In this document: positions 30,041 to 40,021 of the stretch, one piece after another
Layout: the number at the start of each line of letters is the position of its first letter
Position numbering within the stretch: position 1 is the stretch's first letter
NCBI RefSeq assembly: GCF_000350225.1
Contig: NW_005179248.1
Coordinates: 1 to 46,606, forward strand
Direction: 5' to 3'
DNA length: 46,606 nt
DNA from: Chondrus crispus
Lineage: Eukaryota > Rhodophyta > Florideophyceae > Gigartinales > Gigartinaceae
The notes under the pieces: model-generated
What the model was told of the DNA's origin: nothing
What the model saw: only the letters and a program-made list of their open reading frames with translations
Database searches by the model: none
Position numbers and translations under genes: made by a program

Positions 30041-30756
30041 TTGCCGCCAAGATTTGTCGATGAACGTTTCCGTACCTTTTGTGTTTTCGCGGTCATATGC
30101 GAATTTCATCTGGATATTGTCGCACAACTCCAAGTCCTTTTTTGCTTTTCAAAAAGGGGCTTTGGATTTGGATGCCCGCGCGCGTCCTCGAGGGCTGATG
30201 CCCCGGTGGCGTCAGGAAACAGTGTCGGAATTGCTTTTATTCGAGATTAGGGGGTGTATTTTATGCAATTTTCGTGCACTGTACTACAGTACACCCGGTA
30301 ACGGGATTTAGTCTGTTCGAAAAATGAGTGGAGAAAATGCATTTTACCCAATTAGAATGGCCTACATTAATATCAGTTCGCCATGGATTATCTTTATTTA
30401 AAGACAGGGCGGTGTCCCACAGTACAGTCCCGAAAAAAAGTATAGGGACTGCATGGATATTCACATTGCTGGCATACAGTATTGTAAAGGACAAATTTGA
30501 GGTGCGTCTAGAACTGTAAAAGCAACGAGGAGACCGAATCTGGGGTCGGATTTAAGATCGAGAGCTCATTCACATCATATTTATAGAAACCGTATTTATG
30601 AGTGTTCGAAAGTATAAGGTACACAGCAGTTTCTTTAAAATTCCGCTCTGTACAATGCAGTATCTCCCGCGAAAATACTGGTAAAAGAGACTAGACGCAT
30701 ACAAAAGGAAGGGGAAAGCACAAAACATGCGGTAGCTCATTTCGACACAGCAAAAA

Positions 30757-31754
30757 ATGCCTCGCGGTACGCATCTGAGCCAGCATGACCAAGGACAGAT
30801 CCAGGCTCTTCGTCTCAACAATTGGACAATTAGGGGAATTACAGCGCATCTCTCGCGCTCCGGCAACGTCGTGGCCACGTTTTTAGGGAACCTGGGCCTG
30901 TACGGGAAGAAGAAAAGGCCCTGTAGGTCCAAACGCATCGGCACGGCTCGACGTGCTCTCTTGCGCGAAGCCCACAAAGGGCATTTGTGTTCTTTAGAGT
31001 TGGTTAAGACCCGTAGTCTTCCGGTAACTCCCTCTACTGTGCGAGGTATCCTACGAGCCACGCCAACTATTCAGTACAGCAAAGTTGTCCCCGCTCCGAT
31101 GATGCTCCCGAGACACAAAATTGCACGGGAGCAGTGGTGTCGCGAAAAGGTCACTTGGACGGTGTCAGATTGGATGAATGTGGTATGGTCGGACGAGAAG
31201 AAATTCAACTTGGACGGGCCAGATGCGTTCGGTTCGGGTACTATTGGCACGATTTACGGACCGACAAGGATGTTCTCAAAACGCCAGCAGGGTGAGGATT
31301 CTGTAATGGTTTGGGGCGCTTTTTCTGGTACTAAGAAGTTCGCGCTCGCCGTTTTAAATGGAAAGCAGGATGCTAATAAGTATATAGATACATTAGAGTC
31401 CTATCTTTTGCCATTTGTGGATCAAGAAATGGGTCCAAGTTGGATGTTCATACAAGATGGTGCATCCATACACCGCGCTAAACGTACTTTCAGTGGTTTG
31501 AAGAGGAGGAAATTCCTCTCTTAGAGTGGCCTGCCAAGTCACCTGACCTGAATCCTATCGAGAATTTATGGGGCATCCTAGCGCGAACGGTTTATGCACA
31601 CCAACGTCAATTTAAGGACGTGGATGAGCTTTTAGAAGTTATAATGGAAGCGTGGGACGAAGTTTCAGAAGAGTGCCTGGAGAAGCTTGTCCGTTCCATG
31701 TAAAAGCGGTGCTTTGAGTGTGTAATGGCAAAGGGTGGTCTGACGAAGTACTAG
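30757..31754 (+). pseudogene. Tc1-family DDE transposase of M1', nearly intact
   Basis: Start ATG 30757 (MPRGTHLSQHDQGQIQALRL), intact helix-turn-helix region, VVWSDEKKFNLD (first Asp), FIQDGASIHRAKRT (second Asp, which copy 1 has lost) and LNPIENLWGILA (Glu). One base is missing from a T run near 31488 relative to copy 1, shifting the frame for the last ~85 codons. A TAA at 31701-31703 replaces the CAA of copy 1. The two copies have different lesions, so the family was active before both decayed. Confidence 0.92.
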
Positions 31755-32102
31755 GAGCGATGAAGTTGTGAAAGAAATCCGCTGTACCTTATACTTTCGA
31801 ACACCCATAAATAAGGTTTCTATAAATATCATGTGAATAGAGAGATTACGAAGCTACAATTTATCCTTAAATCTCGTTACAAATCTACGGAAAATTTTGT
31901 GGAACATTTATAGCAGATTTGTTCTCATATATAACTACGAAAGACCAAATATGGGGTAAATATGAGAACTAGCACACGGCATCCCATCGCCAGCGAGTAA
32001 GAGACGTCCCCACTACAAGCTAAAGTTTACGATACGTATTCCATCCTGTCTGAACGCTAAATTCTCACCGATCACCACGAATTTTCAACCAGTGCAACCC
32101 TC

Positions 32103-33235
32103 ATGCGGCAAACCGATTTTTCTCTCGCTCGTGCAATGCAGCGATATCGGTATCAACGCAGACGCATGCTCCTACTGCATGCAATTAACGCACCTTTGCC
32201 GTATTTTATACGAGAATGCGACAAAGCGATGCGTTCTCGTGGTGATATACTACGCATACGGCTTAGATCTGTCTCCATATCTTCTAACACTTTTAACCTC
32301 AACATGTACTCAGACGGGTGGTCCCTAAGGGATTTCCGTTTCCCGGTGAAAGACATCACCCGAATAAGTGCATGCATGGGCTGGGTATCGGGGAAGACTA
32401 AGCGCAATGGTTACAGGTGCGATCTTATAACGGCCTGTTGCATAGTTTAGCGAGCGCAAGCTTGCATCCCCATGCCGTTGGAAAGATGTCGAATACTTAT
32501 TCGGTATGCATGCACCTGCGTTGAGTGAAATCTTTTGGGAAGTGTTAGAAACATTTATTGAGAGGAAGGGGTACCTGCTAACTGATCTACGTGACGGAGA
32601 GGGCACCCTTGTACGCAGGTAGCATCCAAAATGCAGGTGCGCCCCTAGACAGTTGTGTAGGGTTTATTGACTGCACGAAGATCAAGATGAACAGGCCAGG
32701 CGGACACGGTAGTATGCAACGCAGTTGCTATTCGGGGCACAACCGCATTCACTGCCTAATCTATCAGACAGTTACAACACCGGATGGATTAATTTTTTCT
32801 TTGTATGGTCCTGAGGTGGGTCGAAGGCATGACTTAACCCTTCTCCGGCAGGGCCAACTTGAGGAGAGACTACAGGGCTGTTTAACTATAGTCGATAGGC
32901 AGTATCATCTCTACGGTGATGCTGCGTATATGATCCGGCCCTGGATGCAAGTAGCATTTCCCCGTATATGGGCAACTGTAGAACAGGAGATATATAATAC
33001 CAGGATGAGTGCTCTGCGCGTATCCGTCGAATGGAGCTACAAGGACCTCAAGCAGCTTTGGTCTGTAAACGACTACGCACGTGCTCTAAAAGTCCGCCAG
33101 GCGCCCATTGGACTCATATATATGGCCTCAGCTTTATTTCTGAACTTCAAAACATGTCTTGAAGCCGGAGGGCAGGTGCAAACGTTCTTCAAGTGTGCCC
33201 CACCCACTCTGACCCAGTACCTCAATGCAGAGTAA
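32103..33235 (+). pseudogene. Harbinger-2 transposase, frameshifted
   Basis: Three frames make up one former DDE_Tnp_4 nuclease. 32103-32450 has a basic N-terminus, FNLNMYSD, then a helical region. About 32449-32630 has KLASPCRWKDVEYLFGMHAP. 32591-33235 has the core with GFIDCTKIKMNRP (first Asp), YSGHNRIHCLIYQTVTTPDG, GRRHDLTLL (second Asp), YGDAAYMIRPW, and ALRVSVEWSYKDLKQLW (Glu). The shifts lie near 32447 and 32600. It would excise the element; in this state it cannot. Confidence 0.9.
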
Positions 33236-33315
33236 AATATGCGCGCGGCGCGCACAGCGCGAAGCACGAGGGCGAGATCACTGCAACTTGTTGGCAAGGG
33301 CCGCAAACACGTCGA

Positions 33316-34332
33316 TCATCTTGCTCCTTTCGAGAATGGCCATTTCCGTTCCTCAATTTCCACACCCATCTTTCTCTCCTCTACATCCAGCTTGCGTCGT
33401 TTTGACGCTCGCACGACGTCAAACCGCTTTCCCTCTTCCTCCACACGTCTCTTTTCCAATTCATATCTTCTCTCTTCCAACTCCAACCGCCGACTGTCCT
33501 GTTCCCTACGCGACTCCATATCTCGTACAAGGGCTTCAGTGGTATCCTTGTCGGACTCGTAATTGATTCTCCGCCTTGTCTTCCCAACATTGGGGTTCCT
33601 CCCCCCTCCCGGCGAAGCGCGACTAGCAGTACCCTGAGAACGGTTCTCTGCTTCCACCTCTACAGTATGACCCGCGGTCTCCCCCTCACCACGAGTTGTC
33701 CGGTTTAACGCCATGCTCCTCAGCTCCTCCCCAGCAACTGCCAAACGCTTCTCCACCTCCGGACGTTGGTCCTTGGCCGCCCGCTCTTTCTCTGCGTGCT
33801 CGTCCATATCTAAAATGAGATCATCGTGCAGCGTCTCCCTCTCCGCATACACCTCCACTTGTCCCGACGATGCCATGGATTTCTTATAGTCCGAACGTCG
33901 TTTCGAGATAACCACCTTGAACCGATCTTCTAGACTCTTCTGGGAGGGCGGGTCCTTCTGTCCTAACAACGCCGGGGGCGCCGTGGATACGAATGTAGAG
34001 TGAGCTTCCTCAAATAAAATGCCTAATCGACCCCATGGTGCCACATGCGCTTCCGCAACCGACACCGCTTTCATAAGCAGGATGTCGGCCGAGTCGCTGA
34101 AGCGGAAGCGCTTAGAGCGAGGAGCAAAGTTTTGCTGGCGTGCATGTGGGGGAGAGGGGTCGCCGCACTGCGTAGGTGCAGTTTGGAGAGCGGCTGCAGA
34201 GATAGAGTTCGCAGGCGGAGGGGAAGAAGCTGTGGTCTGAGGGGTGGGTGTGTTGCCTTCGTGGCGTGTCGGAACAGGAGAGGTCCGGGCGAGGGTGGCG
34301 TGAGATTCATGAGACGGAGGGGGCGGGGACAA
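33316..34332 (-). CDS. Harbinger-2 Myb/SANT-like accessory protein
   Basis: An intact 338-codon frame. Residues ~65-160 hold a Myb/SANT-like domain (RFRFSDSADILLMKAVSVAE, AHVAPWGRLGILFEEAHSTF, SLEDRFKVVISKRRSD). The N-terminus is Pro/Ser/Thr-rich, and the C-terminal third is a strongly charged coiled coil (LELEERRYELEKRRVEEEGK) with Lys/Arg clusters suited to nuclear import. In PIF/Harbinger elements the partner protein binds the ends and brings the nuclease to DNA. It converges with the broken transposase, 80 bp between ends. While the transposase is dead, this gene is still open. Confidence 0.85.
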   Translation of the reverse strand: MSPPPPSHESHATLARTSPVPTRHEGNTPTPQTTASSPPPANSISAAALQTAPTQCGDPSPPHARQQNFAPRSKRFRFSDSADILLMKAVSVAEAHVAPWGRLGILFEEAHSTFVSTAPPALLGQKDPPSQKSLEDRFKVVISKRRSDYKKSMASSGQVEVYAERETLHDDLILDMDEHAEKERAAKDQRPEVEKRLAVAGEELRSMALNRTTRGEGETAGHTVEVEAENRSQGTASRASPGGGRNPNVGKTRRRINYESDKDTTEALVRDMESRREQDSRRLELEERRYELEKRRVEEEGKRFDVVRASKRRKLDVEERKMGVEIEERKWPFSKGAR

Positions 34333-35028
34333 TGCAGGAAGAGTCAGTGGAGGTGTGAATGTGCGAGAGGAGGGGGATGCCGTGGTGTTGGGGATACGAA
34401 ATGGTGGAGAGATGAGAGGGATAGATGGGGTGCGTGATGTTGTTTGAAATGGAAAGGGCGTTGATGCAGGGTGTTCAAACGTCCTTTCTCGGTTTCCGGC
34501 GCCAAAAGCATGATTGAATCAAGTGCATATAGAGGGGTGGTTCTGAGGTACCTTTTTTAATTTCGTTATGGGGTTGCATCCAACGAAATCATTCTACGGT
34601 GCGGGGAGCAATTCTCGTTAGGCAATGACACCTGTCCCGCATATCGAAGATTTGTCGTGAATTTGTCGTATTTTAGAGCTTCGTAATCTCTCTAATGAGC
34701 TCTCGATCTTTAAATCCGACCCCAGATTCGGTCTCCTCGTTGCTTTTACAGTCGTAGACGCACCTCAAGTTTGGCCTTTACAATACTGTATGCCAGCAAT
34801 GTGAGTATTGATGCTGTCCCTTTACTTTTTTTGGCACTGTATCAGTTCGGTGACTTTTGCCGAAATATGGGCCAATCCATTTTCCCCGGAATGTATAAAG
34901 TGGGGTACAGGGGGGGTCGCTCAATAGTGCCTAATTTAGTAGTGCTTCCCTCTATATAGTGCTATGGCTCACCCTCTGGCACAGGTTATCATAAGCTCAC
35001 ACGTGTATCATCCGGCATGGTTCAGTAC

Positions 35029-35645
35029 TGTTGCGGATTCAAATTTGATTTCTACGCGACACGTGGTACACATGAGAGCTGCAGCCTATGGCCTGGCGTT
35101 CAATGCGCGGCACACCCCGACACTGTCGGGTGAGGGAATCTAGGGGAGGCGAGGACGTTGCGGGGAAGCGAGGACGTTGCGGGGAAGCGAGGACGTTGCG
35201 GGAGGACGAGAACGTTTGGACCCTGTGGTGTCGTTGGGCTGGAGGCTGACACAAGGCGCTGAGAGGAGCCGCCCGAACCAAGGGAGGTGTCGGGCGGAAG
35301 CGCGGACAAGACGTTGGACGTGGGCATAACGTTGGGCTCGGCGGTGCGCCAAGGAGAACGGCGAGATCGGAGAGGACAGGAGACTTAAGAAGACCAGGAG
35401 ATCGCGACGGAGGGGCTGAGGCAACGGCCCGAGTCTCGGGGGGTGGCAGCTGGTGCCGGCACGGGACTTGGGGGACGGAACGGCCGCCAAGGGCGGCGGG
35501 TATCGGGAGTATAAGATAGACGCGACGCGCATGTAGGAAAGGTATCAAGGAAGCTACAGGCGAGCTGGAGGTAAACTCGAGGACTACTTTCAGATCCTGC
35601 TGCGTCCGCGATCGGTGAGGTATGCGGCTTGGACTAGTCGCAACA
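35029..35645 (+). repeat. gypsy2 5' LTR
   Basis: 617 bp, TGTTGCGGATTC ... GTCGCAACA. It contains three copies of a 19-bp repeat (GCGAGGACGTTGCGGGGAA, 35149-35206) and a TATA-like AGTATAAGATAG near 35511. The likely primer-binding region follows at about 35647 (AACAAATTTGGTGGTGAG). Confidence 0.95.
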
Positions 35646-35727
35646 TAACAAATTTGGTGGTGAGTACCACACCTGATTGTCCAGGTCTGGATTGACAGGG
35701 ACAAGGAACAAGGGCCGGGTGGGAAGA

Positions 35728-36474
35728 ATGAACCCATCAGGAGACCGAGTCGGTCAGGGCGCAGGACCTCCAGGGCTTTGGACAAAGCAAGAGGAAATGG
35801 AGGAGAAATTTGCGCAGATGACGACAAATGACGGAACGATCGAGACTGGAGGGGCATCGCGGGACAGGCGCCAGCAACGGTCACCGATTGAGGCTGAAGG
35901 TCTGGATCCCTTGGCACCGTTGGAGTCTTTGAGGGAGGTTATGCAGGAGATCCTTACCAACCTGCAGGACAATACAAGGGCAATCAGGGCAGTCGGGAGC
36001 GCAGTAGGAGACCTAGGGGAGCTCCTCGATGGGCGCTCGGACGACGATGGAGCCCCCTCGCATGCCCATTCCCCACACCGTGGCAGGGAGGCCGGTCCAC
36101 GTGGGCGGGGTGTGGCGCCGGAAGCGCAACCACCCGCAGGTGGCTCAACGCCGGGCACGCCCTGTCAAGAAGGAAAGGGCCCCAGGCGAGGCATGGACTT
36201 GTCCGCCGCCTCCATGGACGACAGCGAACTGCTGAAACCAGGCACCGCATTCAAGATCTACGCTAAATCCTTGGAGCCTGTCCGCATCTCAACTGCAGGA
36301 GATACGAATTTTTTCGCGGCACACAAGGCATGGAAACTGATCCAAGACTTTCCGGTTCACCCCAACCATCAACGCCGCTTGCTGGCCTCGGCATTCTCAG
36401 GGACCGCCCTATCGGTTTTCGAGCGGATTGCGTCGGCCAACCTACAGTGCTGCGCTGAAGAACTCTGGGTCTAA
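35728..36474 (+). pseudogene. gypsy2 gag, N-terminal part
   Basis: First ATG at 35728 (MNPSGDRVGQGAGPPGLW); the frame is open from 35677. A coiled-coil-like stretch (EEMEEKFAQM; QEILTNLQDNTRAIRAVGSA) precedes an Arg/Pro linker and the start of a capsid-like domain (FFAAHKAWKLIQDFPVHPNH, SVFERIASANLQ). The frame ends at TAA 36472-36474, just inside foreign sequence; the capsid continues at about 37707. Confidence 0.8.
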
Positions 36475-37706
36475 TGGTAGGTTCGGAGGGGCAAGGGAAA
36501 GAAGGAAGGGAGGTTGATGTGTGTGAGTGAAGGAGTTGGTGCCGAGGTTTACTTTGAAGCCGTTTTCCTGCGATACTTATACACTTCGAGTGCTACACTA
36601 TCGCTCTACTCCGACTCCCAGTAAACCATACTCTACTATGCGCGACCAAGCGCGGTCCTCTTGTGGCCCGACCATACTGTTCGATTTCCACCTTACGAAT
36701 CGATTCGTAACTATTAGCTCACAACTATTTCTACACATTCCAAATGACTGTAAACCATGGCCCTATGCATGCAACTGTTTCACACCTTACTAATCTGCAT
36801 CCAGTCATGCCAGACTTCATTGTTGTGCAACGAACAACTTGGCACTTGTCTATTTCCAACAACGCAAACGTCTTTCATATCACAATCGCCATACGTATCC
36901 TTGTTTCTCACCTTACTAATTTCGCCAAGCACTGTCAGATAATTCTGGCAAGTTATAACAATGTGCATCCAGACTTTCTACACAACTCACATGAGAATAC
37001 ATGTAAATCACACGAGTACTGTCATGAACTTGCATCCAACGGCGCACCATGACGAGAGCACAGTGCAACGGCGCGTGCTCACGCAAGACTCGCATACAGC
37101 GTGACGCGTACACAGAATAATCGCACAACTGTATTCCTCTCGCGAGAAGTACTTGTTGTACTTTTGATTCACATGTACTGTACTCGGACACGGGCAGGAT
37201 CGCAAACAGTCTGACACTGTAAAACTGTAAACCCTCATGTGCATACACCTGGATGCGTGTACATGTGTACGTACACGAATCCACCTGGCGACGTGTACAT
37301 GTGTACACGGCATACATGTGTCCCGCCCGGGGGCCCCATGCAATTACCCATTACAACCATGGCAAACCACTTGAAACCCCCAAAACAACGTAATTCTGGC
37401 ATATACAGGCCATTTAAAGTACATCACAAGGCCAATGACGCACACGTGGACAACGCTCGACCAATAGATTTGCAGCATTAGACCTGAGGGCCAATAGAAT
37501 TGCAGTATTTCCTGTGTAGTCTATAGTGCTACGGGCCAAGGTTCCACTTGGCAAAACTATGCAAATTTGCATGACCCTCCGAGAGGCCACTTTCCTCCCC
37601 GGAACCCCAAAATCTGGGATTTTACACGTGTCATGTCGTGATATGGGTAAGAGCGCCCGGACCGTGCAGTCATGTACACGGGTCACTCGATTTTGACCTT
37701 TTCAGA
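36475..37706. other. ~1.2-kb interruption of gypsy2 gag
   Basis: Unrelated sequence between the two halves of gag. It is AT-richer, with a repeated CACCTTACTAAT segment (36781 and 36909), many GTACATGTGTAC palindromes (37255-37320) and no gene. The right edge reads CCTTTTCAG like a 3' splice site, but no GT donor in the right phase lies at the left edge. I found no clear terminal repeats or target duplication. It may be an insertion of unknown type, an intron-like sequence, or replacement by recombination. Confidence 0.6.
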
Positions 37707-38304
37707 TAACAGCATGTGGTCGCACATTTTCAATAGGGTCTTGGCAAGAGCACAGCTTTGCAACTCGAGCCATCAGCGCCAGATGCGGACGAAGTTCAAC
37801 AAAATGGTATGGAAGGAGGGCAGGGAGAGTCTCAACCAATTCGCGCACAGGGTGCGCGAGGCTGCCTTAGCACTTCCGGAACCTGTGTCGGACGACACAA
37901 TGTTGGATCGATTTATTCAATCCCTACCCCCCGCCATCCAAGACTTGGCTATCTCCGTCCCCGGCTCGTTTGACGAGGGGAGGGTGGCCATGATGTCCGC
38001 CTCAGCCGTCTTCGAGACGGGGAGGGGCAGACATCGCGGCGAGCGCGTCAGGCAACTGCATGAGGAAGCAAATCAGCAGAAGAACCCCGCCGCCCGGGTC
38101 GACCCAGCTCTGCAAAAAACTCCCCCTCCTACGGGGGATGATCGCTTCATCTCCGCCACATGCTACTACTGTGGGGAGAAGGGACATATCGCTCGTCACT
38201 GTGAGAAAAAGAAGCGACAGAGAGCCGAACCTGCAAGCAGCAAGCAGGGGGAAGGCAAGGGGGGCGGGAGGAGGTCCGGAGACCTGCCGCCCCACAGAAA
38301 CTAG
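37707..38304 (+). pseudogene. gypsy2 gag, C-terminal part with zinc knuckle
   Basis: DNSMWSHIFNRV followed by FNKMVWKEGRESLNQFAHRV (capsid C-terminal domain) and a canonical CX2CX4HX4C knuckle (CYYCGEKGHIARHC) before the TAG at 38304. The protease frame is offset by -1, as is common between gag and pol in this group, but I see no obvious slippery site. Confidence 0.88.
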
Positions 38305-38305
38305 G

Positions 38306-38590
38306 CGGCAGGCCCCGGGCCGTCGGGGTGGTCCCCGGGGACCGCTCGGCCGGGCGCGTCTGCACGTGCACCGGGGAGGAGCCGAGGAGACCGGATGGGT
38401 TGTGCGTCGGCTTATCGGTGCAGAACCAGACTTGGTGGGTGCCCCTAGATACGGGCGCCAGTTCCATATGGGTCGACCGGGATTGGTTCCGGTCGGTGGG
38501 GGGCACGTGGACTGCTGAGGAAATCTCCGCGCACGCCGCGGACGGACACGAAATGGCGGTCTGCGGCAGCGGAGTTTTGCGCTTCTCCAT
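38306..38590 (+). CDS. gypsy2 aspartic protease
   Basis: NQTWWVPLDTGASSIWVDRD carries the active-site DTGA, followed by the flap-like region DGHEMAVCGSGVLRFSMWG. The frame then breaks in a run of six G at 38592-38597; the expected continuation (GRVAANLPSTMLMGSRFW) lies in the next frame. It processes the polyprotein. Confidence 0.82.
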
Positions 38591-40021
38591 GTGGGGGGAC
38601 GCGTCGCTGCCAACCTCCCCAGCACCATGCTTATGGGTTCCCGTTTCTGGACGAAGTATGGCCTGCAGCTCAACCTGGCTACGGACACGGCCAAGATACG
38701 GGTGCACGACCGTCGCATTGGAGGAAGTGTACGCAGGGAGGACAGTAACGGCACGCAGTTGGAACTCGCGGCTGCCATCCGCGACGCCGATATCGACGAC
38801 GCAATAACCGACATGGACTTGACCAATTTCCACGCCGACGAACAGATGCAGGGGCGACTACGGGCGGTGTTGTGGCGGCAGAGGGAGGTTTTCAAGGGGC
38901 TCGGGCGCATAAAGGGGGTCAAGCACGAGATCAAGCTCCTTCCCGATGCCCAACCCGTCTGCTGCCCAGTCCGGAGGCGCTCGCCAAAGGAGGAAGCGGT
39001 GGAACGGGAATCAATGACAAGACTGCTGGAGATGGGAGTCGTCGAGCACGCGACGTCGCCATGGGCAGCTTGTAACGTGTTTGTCAAGAAAAAGGACGGA
39101 TCGACTAGAGTCACCTCGGATTTTAGGGGGCTCAACTCGGTAACCGTCACTGACAGCTACCCTATAGAGGACGTCCGCGCGACTCTAGACTGGATGGGAG
39201 GCAAGCGCGTTTTCTCTACGATAGACCTCAAAGACGGCTTTTTTCAAATTGAGTTGGACGACAAGTCAAGAGACTACACAGCGGTGCGCACAGTGATGGG
39301 GCTTTTGAGGTATCTCAGGCTGCCGCAGGGGCTGAAGAATTCCCCAGCGGCCTTCCAACGCATAATCAACGTCATTCTTGGCGATCGAAAGGGAAGGGAC
39401 GTGTGGGCCTTTATGGATGACGTAAGCCTAGGTACGGAGTCTGCCGAAGCCCACTTACAGTCCCTGGAGGCAGTCCTGGAGCGCTTTCTCAACGCAGGCG
39501 CCCGCCTCAAGTTCTCGAAATGCCAATTCGGCGTACGGACCGCTGAGATACTAGGACACCGCATCGACGAACACGGCATCAAGCCATCAGCAGCACATGT
39601 TGAGGCGATCAAGAATCTTGTGGAACCAGGTAACGGGGAGGAGCTGATGCGGTTTATCGGACTGGTAAACTACTTCAGCGAATTTGTTGACCATTTCGCA
39701 GAGATCGCCAGGCCACTGCACGCCGTCCTCAAAGGCACCGGCTTCAATCGGAGAAAGAAGCGAGGAGCCCGCCTCGTCATAAGCGACTGGGATCAGAGGT
39801 GGGGAGGGCGCCAGAGGACGGCATGGGGGGATCTCAAGAAAGTGCTCAGTAACCCGGACTTTCTCGTACCCCCGCGAAGGGGAGCGGCCAAGAAGGCCAT
39901 GACTGACGCCAGCTCGTACGGACTGGGGGGAGTGCTGCTACAGAAGGAGGCCGATGGAAGATGGCGTCCCATTTCTTTCACAAGCAGAAAGCTTTCAGAG
40001 TCAGAAAAAAGTTTACTGTGA
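38591..40021 (+). CDS. gypsy2 reverse transcriptase and start of RNase H
   Basis: Protease C-terminus (LMGSRFWTKYGLQLNL), then RT motifs SPWAACNVFVKKKDGSTRV, DFRGLNSVTVTDSYPI, STIDLKDGFFQIEL, LPQGLKNSPAAFQRII and AFMDDVSLG (FMDD in place of the usual YLDD/YVDD). Thumb region FSKCQFGVRTAEILGHRI and FIGLVNYFSEFVDHFAEIA follow. RNase H begins KKAMTDASSYGLGGVLLQ. The frame ends at TGA because of one extra or missing A in the run at about 40005-40010; the downstream frame continues the same domain. This heptamer region is not in the right phase for a -1 slip, so a plain indel is likelier. Confidence 0.92.
   Translation: MGGRVAANLPSTMLMGSRFWTKYGLQLNLATDTAKIRVHDRRIGGSVRREDSNGTQLELAAAIRDADIDDAITDMDLTNFHADEQMQGRLRAVLWRQREVFKGLGRIKGVKHEIKLLPDAQPVCCPVRRRSPKEEAVERESMTRLLEMGVVEHATSPWAACNVFVKKKDGSTRVTSDFRGLNSVTVTDSYPIEDVRATLDWMGGKRVFSTIDLKDGFFQIELDDKSRDYTAVRTVMGLLRYLRLPQGLKNSPAAFQRIINVILGDRKGRDVWAFMDDVSLGTESAEAHLQSLEAVLERFLNAGARLKFSKCQFGVRTAEILGHRIDEHGIKPSAAHVEAIKNLVEPGNGEELMRFIGLVNYFSEFVDHFAEIARPLHAVLKGTGFNRRKKRGARLVISDWDQRWGGRQRTAWGDLKKVLSNPDFLVPPRRGAAKKAMTDASSYGLGGVLLQKEADGRWRPISFTSRKLSESEKSLL

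Larger units (their letters stand above)
28087..30281. mobile_element. Tc1/mariner element M2, split by a solo LTR
   Basis: Flanked by TA (28085-28086 and 30282-30283), with ends CGGTGCACGAAAATGG and (reverse complement) CAGTGCACGAAAATTG. Inverted repeats of roughly 210 bp (28087 to ~28290; ~30072-30281) share CCCCTAATCTC/GAATCTCAG-type and TTCGCGGTCATATGCGAATT segments, more diverged than in M1. A DD34E transposase lies on the minus strand. A 577-bp LTR sits inside that gene. Removing the LTR and one target copy leaves about 1.6 kb, the usual Tc1 length. Confidence 0.87.
31839..34693. mobile_element. PIF/Harbinger transposon (Harbinger-2)
   Basis: A 2855-bp element with inverted ends AGAGAGATTACGAAGCT (31839 onward; reverse complement ending at 34693) and a 3-bp target duplication AAT (31836-31838 and 34694-34696). 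The boundaries are exact because the interrupted Tc1 inverted repeat reads on across them. It carries a transposase on the plus strand and a Myb-like partner gene on the minus strand, in convergent order, the normal two-gene layout of the superfamily. Confidence 0.95.
30425..34839. mobile_element. Tc1/mariner element M1' (copy 2), split by Harbinger
   Basis: Same family as 5140-6691 in the opposite orientation. It is flanked by TA (30423-30424; 34840-34841). The left inverted repeat is 30425 to ~30622. The right one begins at ~31784, is interrupted at 31838, and resumes at 34697-34839. The interruption is a complete 2855-bp Harbinger element. Without it and one AAT the length is 1557 bp, against 1552 for copy 1. 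Confidence 0.93.

Noticed and set aside
35039..35917. 292-codon minus-strand frame, repeated in part at 41955-42448
   Set aside because: It is antisense to the gypsy2 LTR and gag; its duplication is simply the second LTR.
36470..37706. Spliceosomal intron in gypsy2 gag
   Set aside because: The acceptor looks good, but no GT donor in the required phase precedes the stop codon on the left side.
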